A stretch of DNA of 64,000 bases from Chionoecetes opilio (lineage: Eukaryota > Arthropoda > Malacostraca > Decapoda > Majidae). The stretch covers positions 52,412 through 116,411 of the forward strand of contig JACEEZ010015360.1 in assembly GCA_016584305.1 (NCBI GenBank), written 5' to 3'. The position numbers and the translations under genes are program-made. Below, piece after piece: positions 1-11,097 of the stretch. The notes under the pieces were generated by a model. It was not told the origin of the DNA and ran no database searches. It worked only from the letters and a program-made list of their open reading frames with translations. Positions within the stretch are counted from its first letter, which is position 1. The number at the start of each line of letters is the position of its first letter.

Positions 1-472
1 GCCTCTTAATTTGGGGAGTCTGCACTTCTTTGCAGAATTATGCCTAGCACAAGTAGTCATGCAGGCTTCGAACGGAAAATAGTTCTCCATTCCATTATGA
101 GGAATTTTCATAACAAAATGGAATTTTTCCGCTATAGAAAATTCCGTTATAGGGAGTTTCCACTGTATATACCATATCGCAATTTTTTTTATCAGAAACA
201 CCCAAAATTCTTCAAGTATTTTGTTTATTGTCTGTGTTTACATGCTTCTGGCTTGCCGCGGGAGCAAGGGGTCTGTGACGTCATGAGTCATGGTGTCTGC
301 TAGTTGTCAGGAACGTTTTGGAAGCTCAGGGAATTTGCAGATTTTGATTGCGGATTATTAAAAAACGGCTGACTAGATGCAAAAAGTGACAACATTTTGT
401 TGATATACTCGATAATAGCTATATTTTGACCTACATAAAATCAGGAATTATGAAATGGTCTGGACGAATACT
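1..472 (-). mobile_element. TTAA-flanked DNA transposon, end fragment (copy 0)
   Basis: The segment ends at 472 with the inverted terminus GGTCTGGACGAATACT followed by TTAA at 473-476. It aligns with the reverse complement of the left part of the elements at 4117-5405 and 49299-50717, including a shared stretch about a TTTGCAGATTTTGATTG motif near 335-355. It runs off the left edge of the window, so its other end is unseen. It is more diverged than the other two copies. No coding exon of the family falls inside the visible part. Confidence 0.7.
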
Positions 473-476
473 TTAA

Positions 477-3400
477 GGGATACCTGAACGCAGCATGCGT
501 AAAAAGCATAATGCTTTATTGAAGTGAAACATGGCCAATGAAAATATAGTATGACAGCATACTTAATATGGTTAGACATATGAGGCGTCGCGTGGAGAAG
601 GGGAGTAACGGACAAAATCTGTTTTTTCTAGTTTGCACTGGGAGAGGCAGGCTACACATCCCAGGAAGAATAAGAAATAAGTTTCAAGGGAAAGGTATTC
701 AGTGTACCAATGGTGGAAGTCGTGAAATTTCACGTATTTTTACCCACATATAACTCTATATTCCTCGCGAAGAGGCGTAAGGCGCTGGGAGGCCCAGCCA
801 ATCAGGCACAAGCGTCCAGGCCACGCGCCCGCCGGCTTCTGCTAGTGATTTCATACCTGCACTTTAATTATCTTTTTTTTATAAAAATAATTATATAAAA
901 ATTCATATAAAATATAATACTGTACATACATGAATGAAACTTTCACATGTTACTATTCAAATGGTATACTTTAATTACAAATAAATGTTTTTTAAATGGA
1001 GAATATCTCTTAAGTTCCTTCCGAGGATGGTTGCTTGAATGAGTAAGAAAATGAGCATTATTAAAATGGAAAATCAACTTACTTTTTATTTTATGAAAAA
1101 CAACTAGGTGAGCTGATTATTTTGATGTTTTATACATTATCAATTTATCATTAGTTTGTTATAGGTAGGGTAGCTTTCCTCAAACTATCACCTTAATTTA
1201 CTCAAAAGTAGGTCCTTGTGTCATACGCGCCTGACGCCTCATATGTGCTGTGCATCTTTGACTAGTATGCAGCACTTTAATTCTGAGTGAGGAGCTGCGA
1301 GATAGGATGAAACTTGATTGCATTCATTTTACAATGAGAAGGTATAGACATACATCGTTTGGCCAAGTAGAAAGGATGGGATGTGATAACTGGATGAGAG
1401 GGTAACAAGTGTGAACATTGGGGATTAAGTTACCAAAAGTATACCAAAAAAAATAGGGTGATGATGTCATACCTATGAGATACATGTTCAAACAAGAAAA
1501 ACTGCCAAAGATCAAGCAGCATAGACAGCTGCCACTAGAAATTGAAGACTGTTGATACATGCTAGCAAGTGGAGAGCCTTCAATGAAAATTATGTATGCT
1601 ATGTATAGTATACTACTCTTATCTGCTACCAATCATGTCATACTTCTCAATCCTTATGAAGCACCAATTACAAGTCTGCAATGATAGCTGTACACCCATA
1701 TATTTCCTGCTTACAGTAATACAACTTTGGCCACTGCCTGCAGCCGGTCGTGGCGGGAGGCCAATGTCACCCATCACAGCTACTCCTCCTATACATTGCG
1801 TTAGGCTGCATCCTTCACTAATTATGTTTTTTGTTCTAAACCAAAAATATTGACCAGAAATCTCTTCTCTTCACAGGTAGTACTATTACCTTTTAGCCTT
1901 ACTCTAAGGAAACAAAAGTTTCCATACTAGGAGAACAAAGGGAGGAAACTTGCTTTGGAAGCAGCAAGTTCTTCAGATCTGACACAAATGCAGTCTAGAG
2001 CTTTAAGCTGTTTCAGCAAAACAATATACCCCAAACAGCATGGAGCGTCTGTTAAGCTTTATTATCCCAGTCCTCCTATTGATCCTTCATTCATATTTTT
2101 TGTGTATAGCCCATCGCATACAGCAACATAGAACAGCTACACTGTCAAAGATAAACATACCTATTTGAGATCACATCCCTATTCATGGCTTTCTTAATAT
2201 AACTGACAACGCACAGCATATGGATATGGTATACTGGGTATTGATATAGATTTAAGAATGTCATTCAAAACACCAATGCACACATAATAGAAAACTTTCG
2301 TCTACGGCCAAAACCTAGGAAGCTGTGTAATGTATACAGGTTGAGCTTTGATTCAGTGGATTTGGGCCTCAAAAGCCTCCACTTTAAGACAAAATTTGAA
2401 ACTACAAATCCAAAACGTTTTTGTAGCCATCACAATTCTTCTTGAGTAGTGAAGTCTGTTATTTAGTTATTCATAAAAGTCATATTGTTCAACAAATTAT
2501 TACCATAATTATTTTCTCAAAAGAATACAGAATATGACTTTGCAGTAACTGCATGAAAACTTTGCTGAAGACTGTAGATCAGTAGAAAAAAATGGTGTCT
2601 TGTGTGGTACATCTATGTTAGTACCTCAGGCTGTTATGGATCTAATACAAGGTGGGTTTTCTGCATAATTATATCGAAAGTAATCTTGACGTGAAGCAGT
2701 GTGGTCAGGCAGTGCAACTCACTGAGAAATGTTGGCATGTAGCAGTGTGGTGACATTGCATTGAACAATTGCATTTGCATAACCAATCTAGCTCACATCA
2801 GCCACTATTGCTTTAATCATGAAAAAAAAAGAAGGATTGTATAACATCTCACTGGCCTGAGGTGAAGGCTCCATCAGATATAAAAAATCTTTTCTTTTTC
2901 ACTTTCACTGTTTACACATTCCCTTACATTTCTGTCCAATGAGCTGTTGACCATCCAGCAAAGGACTAAAGTTGACAAGGGCAGGATATGCAATTTCTGA
3001 TGGAGACTTTACATCATTTCTGGTGTACAGCAGCACTTGTAAATGTCAAGTTTTGGAACAAACAGGCAGTGACATACAGGGCTGGCTTTCAGCAAATTGG
3101 ACCAAGCACTGGGCCCCGCACATGAGTACTGCATCTCTGTTAAACTACACCTCATATGCAGTTTTCAAGCGACCCAACTGATATATATATATATATATAT
3201 ACATCAGCTCTTTGGGCTGACCCTGGTGACATAGCTGCTTCATATGGTAAGTGATGATCATTAATCTGTAAATGCATTCCAAATAATTTCTGCAATGTTC
3301 ATTGTCTAATGAAGCCAATTGTATTTTTGTTAAGACTTTTACTTCCTATAGGCTACTTGAATTACAGCTAAAGTACTTTAAAATTAGATTCAACCTCTAT

Positions 3401-4112
3401 TCCATCAGTCACTTTTGCTAAATTGATTAAAACCAGCACAAGGTTAAATGTTGATAAAACAAGGAGTACTAATAATATTTATAATAAATAAACATAAAAT
3501 AGTAAGAAAAGAATAAGGTGATTGTTGTAAAATAACACCAGGCAAAATTTTAAACAAGATCATAGACAATAACTTTGAACCAGAGTAGCTTAAAGAGATC
3601 TGCAATGTGTCAATAACACGATAGGTTACAGCATCAAATGGCCATCACAAAAAGTTCAACTCACTTTGAAATATTGCTGCAATGTTTTAATGGATGAATC
3701 TGAAGTACAAATTGGATGACTGATCTCACATATTTAAGACAGATTCAAAGTAGTCAGATGGTAATCAAATAAGGTAATAACCTAAACATGTCACACCAGC
3801 AAGACTAGATTTCGTGGAAAAATGATCAGTTTAATGGCAAAGACAGTACAACAAAATGTGCCACACAGCAAAACTCACAGACGCACTACTCAAACTCTCA
3901 AGTGGCAATTCTGATCAATGAAAGGTCAAGTGCTTTTTTACATTTTTCTTTGATATTGATCCTGCATATGTATTTATACTCCACATCAGATACGCGTCTA
4001 TTTGCCATTACCCATTTAAATTTACGTATCATAAACACAAATTCAAGTAAGTGTTCAACAGAGCCAAATACAAGATACACAAAGCCCATTTCACTGAACT
4101 GTCTATTCTGTC
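477..4112. other. No gene recognised; AT-rich DNA with a short (TA)n
   Basis: I see no supported coding exon here. A (TA)n tract lies at 3180-3201. A weak inverted pair (ATATGAGGCGTC near 578 and its complement near 1233-1244) could mark a small degenerate MITE, but the flanks give no clear target duplication. Short open frames here have no family resemblance. Confidence 0.4.
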
Positions 4113-4116
4113 TTAA

Positions 4117-5405
4117 AGTAATCGTCCAGACCATTTCATCATTCCTGATTTAATGCAATCAAATCATAGCCATTAACGAGTATATCAACAATACGTCGTC
4201 ACTTTTTGTATCCAGTCAGCCGTTTTTAAATAATCCGCAATCAAAATCTGCAAATTCCCCGAGTTCTCAAAACACTCTCAAGGTTTGCAGACGCTCAGGC
4301 TCGGTGACGTAGCGAAAGGGAGGCTCCTCTTCCCACGCTGATCATCAGAGGCACGTAAACACAGAGATAAATATAGTACTTGAAGATGTTTGGGTGTTTT
4401 TGATAGATTATTTTTGCTATATGCCACATGCATGCATCCTTTATGGGTGCAGCAAGACAGCTGTGCCTTTCAAGAAAAGTTTGCACACGGAAAGGAGTGG
4501 CGTGTGTAGGGTGATACACGCCTATAGTGTGTTGGGGCGGGCAGTTGTGTTGAGAAACAGTGTGTAGCAAGGGTACACAGCGGGTGAAAGACTGGATGAG
4601 AGTGTGCAGCGCAACTAGTCGGCTACCCAGTGTGTGGGTTGGGACGACGAGTGTGAGGTGAGCCTGTGTACACGGGTGTGCTGGACAAGGGCGGCGCCCC
4701 CCGTAAGACAGTGACTCAGTTGTGGAGTGGGCGTGCCCTGTGGTGAGAGACCCTGTGGTGGTGTGGCTGTCACACTTTCTGCCTTCCCGCCCGCATATTT
4801 TCCAACTCTATGCTGTAGTTAATGCTAGTATGTGGTTTCCGATTAATGACGTTTGACTGTAGCTCCAAAACTAACCATAGAATTTTCTCGAAAGTACCTT
4901 CATTGTGATTCCCACACACACATGGTTTAACCTTATTTACCAATCCATGTTTTGGAGAAGTGCTAGGTCCTCCTGCTGAACCTCAGGCTCTGCTAACACC
5001 TGTTCATCCACCTCGTACTCGGGGTCAAACATATAGGATCCCATGACAATCTGAGGTTCATTTTCCTCATAGTATATGCGACCAGCGTCATTTCTTTCAG
5101 TGTCAGATTGAGCATCGTACTCTAGATCTGTCACAGCGACAGATTCACTGTCTGACACCGAAGTACAATCGCTCATCATAACATTTGCCGACAGGTGTCA
5201 GACAGTGTCTGCGGGCGTCCCTGTTCTGACGTCATCAATAACAGTCGTAGCCCTGATGGAGGGAAGATTTTTTTCACGCACTTTTTACAAAAGTCGTGTT
5301 TTTACGGAAATAAGGCCTGGAAATCAATTATTTTTGGTGGATTAGGTGTTTTGAATGTACATTCAACATAATTAGGCAAAAAAAAAATGGGTCTGGACGA
5401 TTACT
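4117..5405 (-). mobile_element. TTAA-target DNA transposon (Kolobok/piggyBac-type target), copy 1
   Basis: Terminal inverted repeats AGTAATCGTCCAGACC (left, from 4117) and GGTCTGGACGATTACT (right, to 5405) are each flanked by TTAA (4113-4116 and 5406-5409). TTAA target duplication is known for piggyBac and Kolobok; the termini do not start with the piggyBac-like CCC, so Kolobok or an unnamed TTAA family is equally possible. A near-identical copy lies at 49299-50717. The 1.29-kb length and single short exon indicate a non-autonomous or gutted element. Confidence 0.85.
4937..5179 (-). CDS. Acidic 80-residue ORF of the TTAA element (probable first exon)
   Basis: The ORF starts MMSDCTSVSDSES and is very acidic, with a central YEENEPQIVMGSYMF block and a C-terminal EDLALLQNMDW. 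The same ORF is in the second copy (50489-50247) with only a few substitutions, so the frame has been kept during copying. The final codons overlap a plausible splice donor (GATTG|GTAAATAAGG), so this may be the first exon of a longer transposase gene whose other exons are missing. The 'YMFDPEY'-like block loosely recalls acidic N-termini of P2X7-intracellular-domain-like proteins linked to transposons; that is only a suggestion. No catalytic motif is present in the 80 residues. Function unknown. Confidence 0.5.
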   Translation of the reverse strand: MMSDCTSVSDSESVAVTDLEYDAQSDTERNDAGRIYYEENEPQIVMGSYMFDPEYEVDEQVLAEPEVQQEDLALLQNMDW

Positions 5406-5477
5406 TTAATGGGTAGCAAATATTCATATAAAAATCAATTTCAAATTCTGAAAAATATAGTTTAAAAAAAACTTTTT

Positions 5478-5520
5478 TTTTAAGGCTTATGGCGCCTGTA
5501 GGCAGTGACCTCTAGGGCTT
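5478..5520 (-). repeat. SINE 3'-end fragment (GCCTACAGGCGC family)
   Basis: Reading minus, the fragment ends with the family's 3' signature CACTGCCTACAGGCGCCAT followed by an A-rich tail (plus-strand TTTTTTTT at 5476-5483). Longer copies of the same 3' end are at about 6870-7105, 10330-10510 and 27019-27150. Confidence 0.5.
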
Positions 5521-5900
5521 CAATACGAAAAGCGTATCCATTTAATTCAAAAAAGCATCCAAATAATATTAATATTATTCTTCAAAAATATGTTACATAG
5601 GAAGTTAAATTATCTAATTCTTACAACCTAAAGTACGTATCTCTGGTTCGCCGTTTACATTTAAGTCCAATCCCGGCAATCTGTTGCCTGCCTGCCTGCG
5701 AATGAACTTGGGGTGGCATTCAAAGAGAGGTTGCCTTTGAGGATTGTTAAATATCTACAGGCCTCCGATCCTGCAATCTGATCAACAGTTATCGAAAAAA
5801 GAGGCTAGGCAGTGGCATTATGATGTTGCTCACAAGGAAAAGCAGCCGAGTGGCTGAGCGACTAAAATGACGTCATGAGACTCCCCAGCATATCACCGTA

Positions 5901-6554
5901 CAGTGGTCCCTCACGTTTGGCAATTTAATTAGCCAAACCAGCGCCAAAAGTTAATTTTGCCAAACGCGAACATTACTTTCAAAGGGAAAACTTTCCATTA
6001 GTCTTTGACGAAGCCCGAGTTCACCCTTTTGACCTCCTTTTTCGTACTTCAACTGCTTAAAAGCAAAGACATACATGAAACATTAACAGCAATACAAAAG
6101 ACAATAGATAATAAATAACATGTTAGAGTTAGGCCTGGTGAGACGAGTGAGTGTGGTGGTGGTGTAGGCGGTGGTGGTTGTGGCTGTGTGTTTACCTTTC
6201 CTCCACTTTCGTTTCGCCGCTTTTTTGCCCTTGTCCTTATCGTTACCTGGCTTCTTCGAACCACCACCACCACCAGTACTTGTAGATGTCATAGTCTTAG
6301 CATGAAACGCCAAAGATACCGTCACTTGGAGAAAAAAACAGCGCAGTCGTCAAGATGGCTGCCGGGAAGATAACAAACACCAACATGGTCGCTTGCGGGC
6401 AGAGCGTTCTGGGCCCAAGTCATTCCTTGACGTCAGCGCGCGTCTCGCCAAAACTGAATTTGAAGCGTCAAATTAGGATTCTGGTACCATATCCAACCTA
6501 TCGTCAATACTGTGTTTTGCCAAGCTGAAACTCGCCACACGTTAGGGACCACTG
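5901..6554. mobile_element. Tigger/pogo-like MITE
   Basis: The termini CAGTGGTCCCTCACGTTTGG (left) and the complement of CAGTGGTCCCTAACGTGTGG (right) form inverted repeats, each flanked by TA (5899-5900, 6555-6556). TA duplication and CAG termini fit the Tc1/mariner/pogo superfamily. The interior is 654 bp with no intact transposase but contains a short exon-like frame on the minus strand. Confidence 0.85.
6196..6292 (-). CDS. Exon-like frame inside Tigger-type MITE (Lys/Arg-rich)
   Basis: From an ATG at 6292 the minus strand reads MTSTSTGGGGGSKKPG and then a basic run ending KKAAKRKWRKG, directly followed by a good splice donor (GAAAG|GTAAAC). Upstream, the motif AAGATGGCTGCC, which resembles a YY1 site, lies at 6352-6363 on the plus strand. 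The basic run resembles the KKKKWSKGK segment of ribosomal protein S25, but it is short and low in complexity. It could equally be the first exon of the element's own lost transposase. I favour neither strongly. Confidence 0.3.
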
Positions 6555-6869
6555 TAGTGTTATATGCATGTCTCGCCAACGTATGCGAGAAAACTAAAAC
6601 TTTAAAGAATAACCATTGCAGAGTGGTATGGTATGGTGATCCACTACCACAACCCCCAATCAACAACACCCATAAGAAACTCCCGCCCTACTTCAACACG
6701 GGCTAACGCCTCCACCTCTCTCTCCTACTACCCCCTCCCAGTCCCTCATCCCCCTCTCCACCACACCACACACATTTAAAGATCGATCCCCATATCCTTA
6801 CTCTCATAAATCTTTGCCGAAGAACACCCACAAGATGTCCATTAACTCTACCTTCAATGGCGAGTGCAT

Positions 6870-7105
6870 TGAAGAACTCAGGGGGACAGCATGAGCCTCT
6901 GATAACAGGAGCCTGCTATATAAATCCTGCCTGTGCCACCACAGGCAAGGGCTAACCACCAACCTTCACAGTCCTCAAGTGAACCTCCAGGGCCTACTAT
7001 CCAAGCCCTGCAGGTCATACTGCCTACAGGCGCTATAGGTAAATAAAATATAATAATATAAAATGTAAAGAAATAAAAAATAAATGATAAAAATAAATAA
7101 AAATT
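6870..7105 (+). repeat. SINE-like retroposon, GCCTACAGGCGC 3' end
   Basis: The copy ends with ACTGCCTACAGGCGCTATAG and an A/T-rich tail with AATAAA-like units. The body (GGGCTAACCACCAACC, CAAGTGAACCTCCAGGG) matches the inverted copy at 27019-27150. The 5' end is a guess. No polymerase III A/B boxes were confirmed in it. Confidence 0.55.
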
Positions 7106-7364
7106 AGTAAAGCTTAAACTTTTGTCAGTTTGTGAGGACGGGCGATAAAGTGTGCATTCTTTAAAATGTTTAAAAAAGTAAAAATATATGTTACTGTGAT
7201 TTCAAGCACTCACAGAATGTAATCTCACCATTTATCTGTATTACAAATCGAAATATTTTCTTAGAATTTTGTAAAGTTCACATTACGCTCACCAAATGTG
7301 ACCATTCATTCAACAAATCAGAGCTTCTTCTTTCTGTTTAAAGTCAGTTTTCCCCATAATTTTT

Positions 7365-7925
7365 ATGAGGTTAGACGGCCGATGATACGTTTCCAACTAT
7401 CTCTATCCGTTGCCTCAACTTCTTCAATGGCCAATGCTGCCATATCCTCTTCAACACACTGCTGCCTTCATGTCTTCCTTGGCCTGCCCGGTGGACGGCG
7501 ACCTGGAACTACCACTCTAACAGCTCTCCCCAATGCCTCGCCACCTTCTCATCTCTTCACGTGCCCAAACCATCTCAATTGCCTTACTCTCATCACTGTA
7601 TTTAGCTCCTTCAACCCACATTTTCTTGCCACATCTTCACTGGACACTTCATTTCTCCATGTGATCCTAGCCCTATACCTCAACATTCTCCGATCACACC
7701 CAACCAACACATCCTCCAACTTCTTCGTCAAAGCCCATGTCTCAGAACCATACAGCAAAACTGATCTTATACATGCTTCAAATACTCTTCCTCTGTTTTT
7801 CAGTGGAATACTCTTGTTTATCAGCAGTCCCGCTATCTCTCTCCACTTCATCCATGTAGTTGTTATTCAGTTTCTTATTGCTCTCTCCACGCCACCCTCG
7901 CTATCTAACATGTCACCAAGATAGG
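7365..7925 (-). pseudogene. RTE-like LINE, C-terminal remnant of ORF2
   Basis: The minus strand encodes the region just after the reverse transcriptase: IRSVLLYGSETWALT, then DRRMLRYRARITWRNEVS and VMRVRQLRWFGHVKR, followed in a continuing frame by a GRRPPGRPRKTW-type basic motif. This order is typical of the C-terminal end of ORF2 in many arthropod non-LTR elements. The RT core and 5' end are missing, so this is a truncated, inactive copy. A similar C-terminal segment occurs at 41336-41730. Confidence 0.85.
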
Positions 7926-7929
7926 ACAT

Positions 7930-9394
7930 CAACAAATCATAGCTGTGGATACAATCCAAACCTGTCACTAAATTAAAAACACCAAATGCTAGAGAGCACT
8001 GGTTTATGTTCTCTGTTTTACATTCTTTTGTACCTGTATAACTTTTACATCACTAAATACAGCATTATCTTTCAACTGAATTTAATATGCATGCCTAAAC
8101 CTACTTGAAAGCAAACGCACACAAGGTCATGAACCAGTTTAGTCAGCGATCAAGGAATTCAGTTGTCAGTATCGCCATTCAGCCCATGTACAATACCTTC
8201 GATTTAATAGTTAGCTATATCTGCTCTTTATCATTGTGAACATACTGTAACTTGTAATTTGAATAATAATCCTTTGAGGCTCTTATACTCAAAGCCTTAA
8301 AAGATAATCTAAATGTATCTGCAAAATTTTCCTTATACATGTGAGAATGTAAATACAGTACTAAGATTATAATCAGGATGCAGATTTTCATTTAGTATGA
8401 ATGTGGACACCCAATACATCTCTTCCTGAATCTGCCTTATTTCTATGTTCACCTCACAGGTAGGAGTCATAAAGCTATGAAGAAAAAGTAAGAGTTGTGG
8501 GAAGGGTCAGATCAATCCATACAATTCTAAAACACACAAGCAGCCTTAAAAATAAAACCATTGTACTGTCACAGCCAAAATTTGAAATTAAAATTATCTA
8601 CTTATAAGAGATAGTGTATACAGAATTCTCTGCCCTCATGTTACCCTGAACACTACACATACAAAAACATCCACATGAAAGTCTGCTATATTACATTATT
8701 TACAAAATATTTAACAAGCTAAAGAATTGGCTATTGTCGTCAAATTTTACATACAGCAGAAAGCATGTAGGCTGTATCTGATTTTAAATTTATAAATATA
8801 AACCGTTGATTTATTCCATAGGTCAGAAATCCTACACTACAAGAACATTACTCAAACTATGTGAGAGCTTCCAGTACTTACTGTTTTCTGCAGAGAAGCA
8901 TGACTCACTGACCACACACATGATGGAGCTAACAGAATGCTACATCTACTCTTTCCAATTTTCAACTGGATGGCTGTAGGGAGATCCATTGAGCGTGATC
9001 CAATTCCACCAACTTTTCATTTAAGAGCACAAACTGGAAAGGAAATGATTACAATGCAACACAACAAAGAGTGGCCAAGTATTCTGCTTGGTGTCGTCAG
9101 ATAGTCAACATAAGTAAAAAAAACATTGATTACATTATAAGTAAATATCACTTGTTTTGTTTTGGTGTGAGTGTGCTTCAATAGTACATGTAATTGCTGA
9201 GTGTTTATAAAAAGCAATGCTGGATCAAGGCCATGTGATGATGGTCACATGGTTGTGTGGTGGCAATACACTGAGGAATGGCCACGAGGGCTGCAGTTAG
9301 GGCCCGGGGATAAAAATGGGGGTGGGGGGTGGGGGAGCTGGTATCTCAACACCAGGGCCCAACCTCACAGGGGCCCGAGCATGATGCGTGTAAT
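7930..9394. other. No confirmed gene; possible AKAP1 terminal exon region
   Basis: AT-rich DNA without recognised repeats. One minus-strand open stretch after an AG (8452 to a stop at 8333, 39 codons) is a weak candidate for the missing last AKAP1 exon; see findings. Nothing else here resembles a known family. Confidence 0.3.
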
Positions 9395-9650
9395 AAGATA
9401 ATATAAGATACTTTGATCCTATCTAGACACTTTGCAAGTACCAACGATTAGGTTATTGAATATACAAAGCGCCACCACGCCAGGACGAACCTGGTGGGCT
9501 CAAACCGCTGACCGAATGCAGGGACGCTACACACGAGCCCACAGCTCTACCAACCGAGCCATCCTGACGGGTATGTGTGTAATAATAAAATTAATAATGT
9601 AATAGGACAGTCTAAGCAATTAAAACCCACGGAAAACAATGGGGTTCAGT
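9395..9650 (-). repeat. tRNA-derived SINE, copy 1
   Basis: On the minus strand there is an A-box-like GGCTCGGTTGGTAGAGC followed about 45 bp later by a B-box-like GGTTTGAGCCC, the internal polymerase III promoter of a tRNA. The body carries a shared motif (ACACTTTGCAA on the plus strand) and an AT-rich stretch (TGTAATAATA) found again in the neighbour at 9700-9965. Tail boundaries are approximate. Confidence 0.7.
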
Positions 9651-9699
9651 GCTAGTCTTATTTAAACAAAATCCTTCAGATGCAGCTATAAGAGTGAAA

Positions 9700-9965
9700 T
9701 AAATAAAATCCAGAGTACTCGATCCTACTATATGACACTTTGCAATTCCACACGCTTATAGTTAATTGAAGCAGACAACACTGCCACCCACGTACCAGGA
9801 CAGAACCATAAAAAATGGGCTCAAGCTGACGCGAGGCACAGGGTACGCCTTACCACACTACCTACACACTCTACCCATCCGACTATCAGCCCCCTGAAGG
9901 TCCTAATGCTTGTAATAATTATAACATTCATCATGTAATAGGACCAGCCTACTAAATCTACATTT
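9700..9965 (-). repeat. tRNA-derived SINE, diverged copy 2
   Basis: Same orientation and layout as the preceding SINE, with a decayed A box (GTCGGATGGGTAGAG) and B box (GCTTGAGCCC), and the shared ACACTTTGCAA block. Two copies lie about 50 bp apart, either as a tandem duplication or as two insertions. Confidence 0.6.
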
Positions 9966-10329
9966 CTAAATCCCCGACTAGCCCGGTTAAAACAAGAACT
10001 TTTCCTACTTCCATAAATCCTTATCATAAAAAATTATGCCTTAATGCGTCTATCGAGAGTGTAATTTAAAACTTCAATCTCCCGATACTAAAGTACGCAT
10101 CCCGATCATTTGGCTCAGCTTCTCTGCACTTTTATCAACACTATACTCCACCAATATAAGAGCACAAACTGAAATCCCAACTATGACCTGACAAGCCTAC
10201 ATTACTTATTCCAGACAATATATAACTCTCCATCCCCCACCATAGACGCATTTGTCAAAGAACAAACACTGCCTGCATATTTTGGCATGCTTTATGATGA
10301 AAGTACAATACATGGAAGGAAGTCCTTGG

Positions 10330-10510
10330 AACTTGGGAGGGGCAGAATTTGCCAATTGGCATTAAGCTTAAACGAGGGCCAACCATCACTACCCTCCGGA
10401 ATGTGCAGGGGCCAACCACTTGAGCCCTCAAAGAAAAAATAGCCTACAGGCGCTATAGGCTCCAACGTAAAAAAAATAAAAAATAAAAAAATAAAAAAAA
10501 AAAAAAAAAA
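10330..10510 (+). repeat. SINE-like retroposon, GCCTACAGGCGC 3' end, with poly(A)
   Basis: The segment ends AGCCTACAGGCGCTATAG then a long A-rich tail (10470-10513). Upstream text (GGGCCAACCATC, GCAGGGGCCAACC) is related to the 7-kb copy. The 5' boundary is approximate. Confidence 0.5.
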
Positions 10511-10775
10511 AACTTAAGAATTATGCCAAACTCTACTACCTAGGAGTTTTTAAGTAAGCTGAGGCTCAAAATTGTGGCAAGTATTGCTATTGTGTTAACA
10601 TTAATGTTGAGTAGCCCCTATGTAGAATTGACCAACTCATATATTGGGGACCCAAATTTCAAGGTTACATACTAACCCCCCCCTCCCGCGAATAATGCAA
10701 CGCCCCCCCCCCCCCCCAAGCCCACAAACCAATAATCCACCAAAAACTCAGTTTCCCACCTACCCACAGGTGGCT

Positions 10776-10805
10776 GTACATAACATAAGAACATAAGGAA
10801 GCAGT
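10776..10805 (-). repeat. CR1-type LINE 3' tail motif
   Basis: On the minus strand this reads CTTCCTTATGTTCTTATG, an octamer-type tail also found at 27150-27175 (minus) and 34050-34082 (plus). Such short tandem octamers at the 3' end are characteristic of CR1-clade LINEs. It abuts the Gypsy LTR, which makes the LTR end uncertain. Confidence 0.4.
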
Positions 10806-11097
10806 TACTCGTTATGCAGTGATGATTGGAGTGGTTGTGGGGAGGTTATCCCAGAGAGAAGCGAGCATTACTTCCGTAGGTTTATTGATAGAGAAACAGA
10901 TGGTCGGGACACCCAAGCGAGGAGCTGGTGTGGTCTGTCCGCGAGCCGGATAGCAACTGGTTACATATGGGGCCTGAGGGGCAATGCGCTGTTGCCGTGT
11001 CACGTACAGTGTTGTTACCTAACCTGTATGTGTAAGATTTACTAAGAGGCATGAATAATATGTGTATGACTGTCTTATATGTAATCACACATCCACA
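10806..11097 (-). repeat. 3' LTR of Ty3/Gypsy retrotransposon
   Basis: On the minus strand an LTR-like segment begins TGTGGATGTGTGATTAC at 11097, immediately after a polypurine tract (11098-11113). It contains a TATCAATAAACC polyadenylation signal near 10880-10892. The far end near 10806 is approximate because a CR1-tail-like motif follows. No second LTR copy was found, so LTR identity rests on position, the TG start, the polypurine tract and the poly(A) signal. Confidence 0.6.

Noticed and set aside
1324..1632. A 102-codon minus-strand frame
   Set aside because: No family motif, no splice context and AT-rich composition; treated as chance.
7298..7924. A 208-codon plus-strand frame
   Set aside because: It is antisense to the LINE ORF2 C-terminal remnant, which has recognisable motifs.
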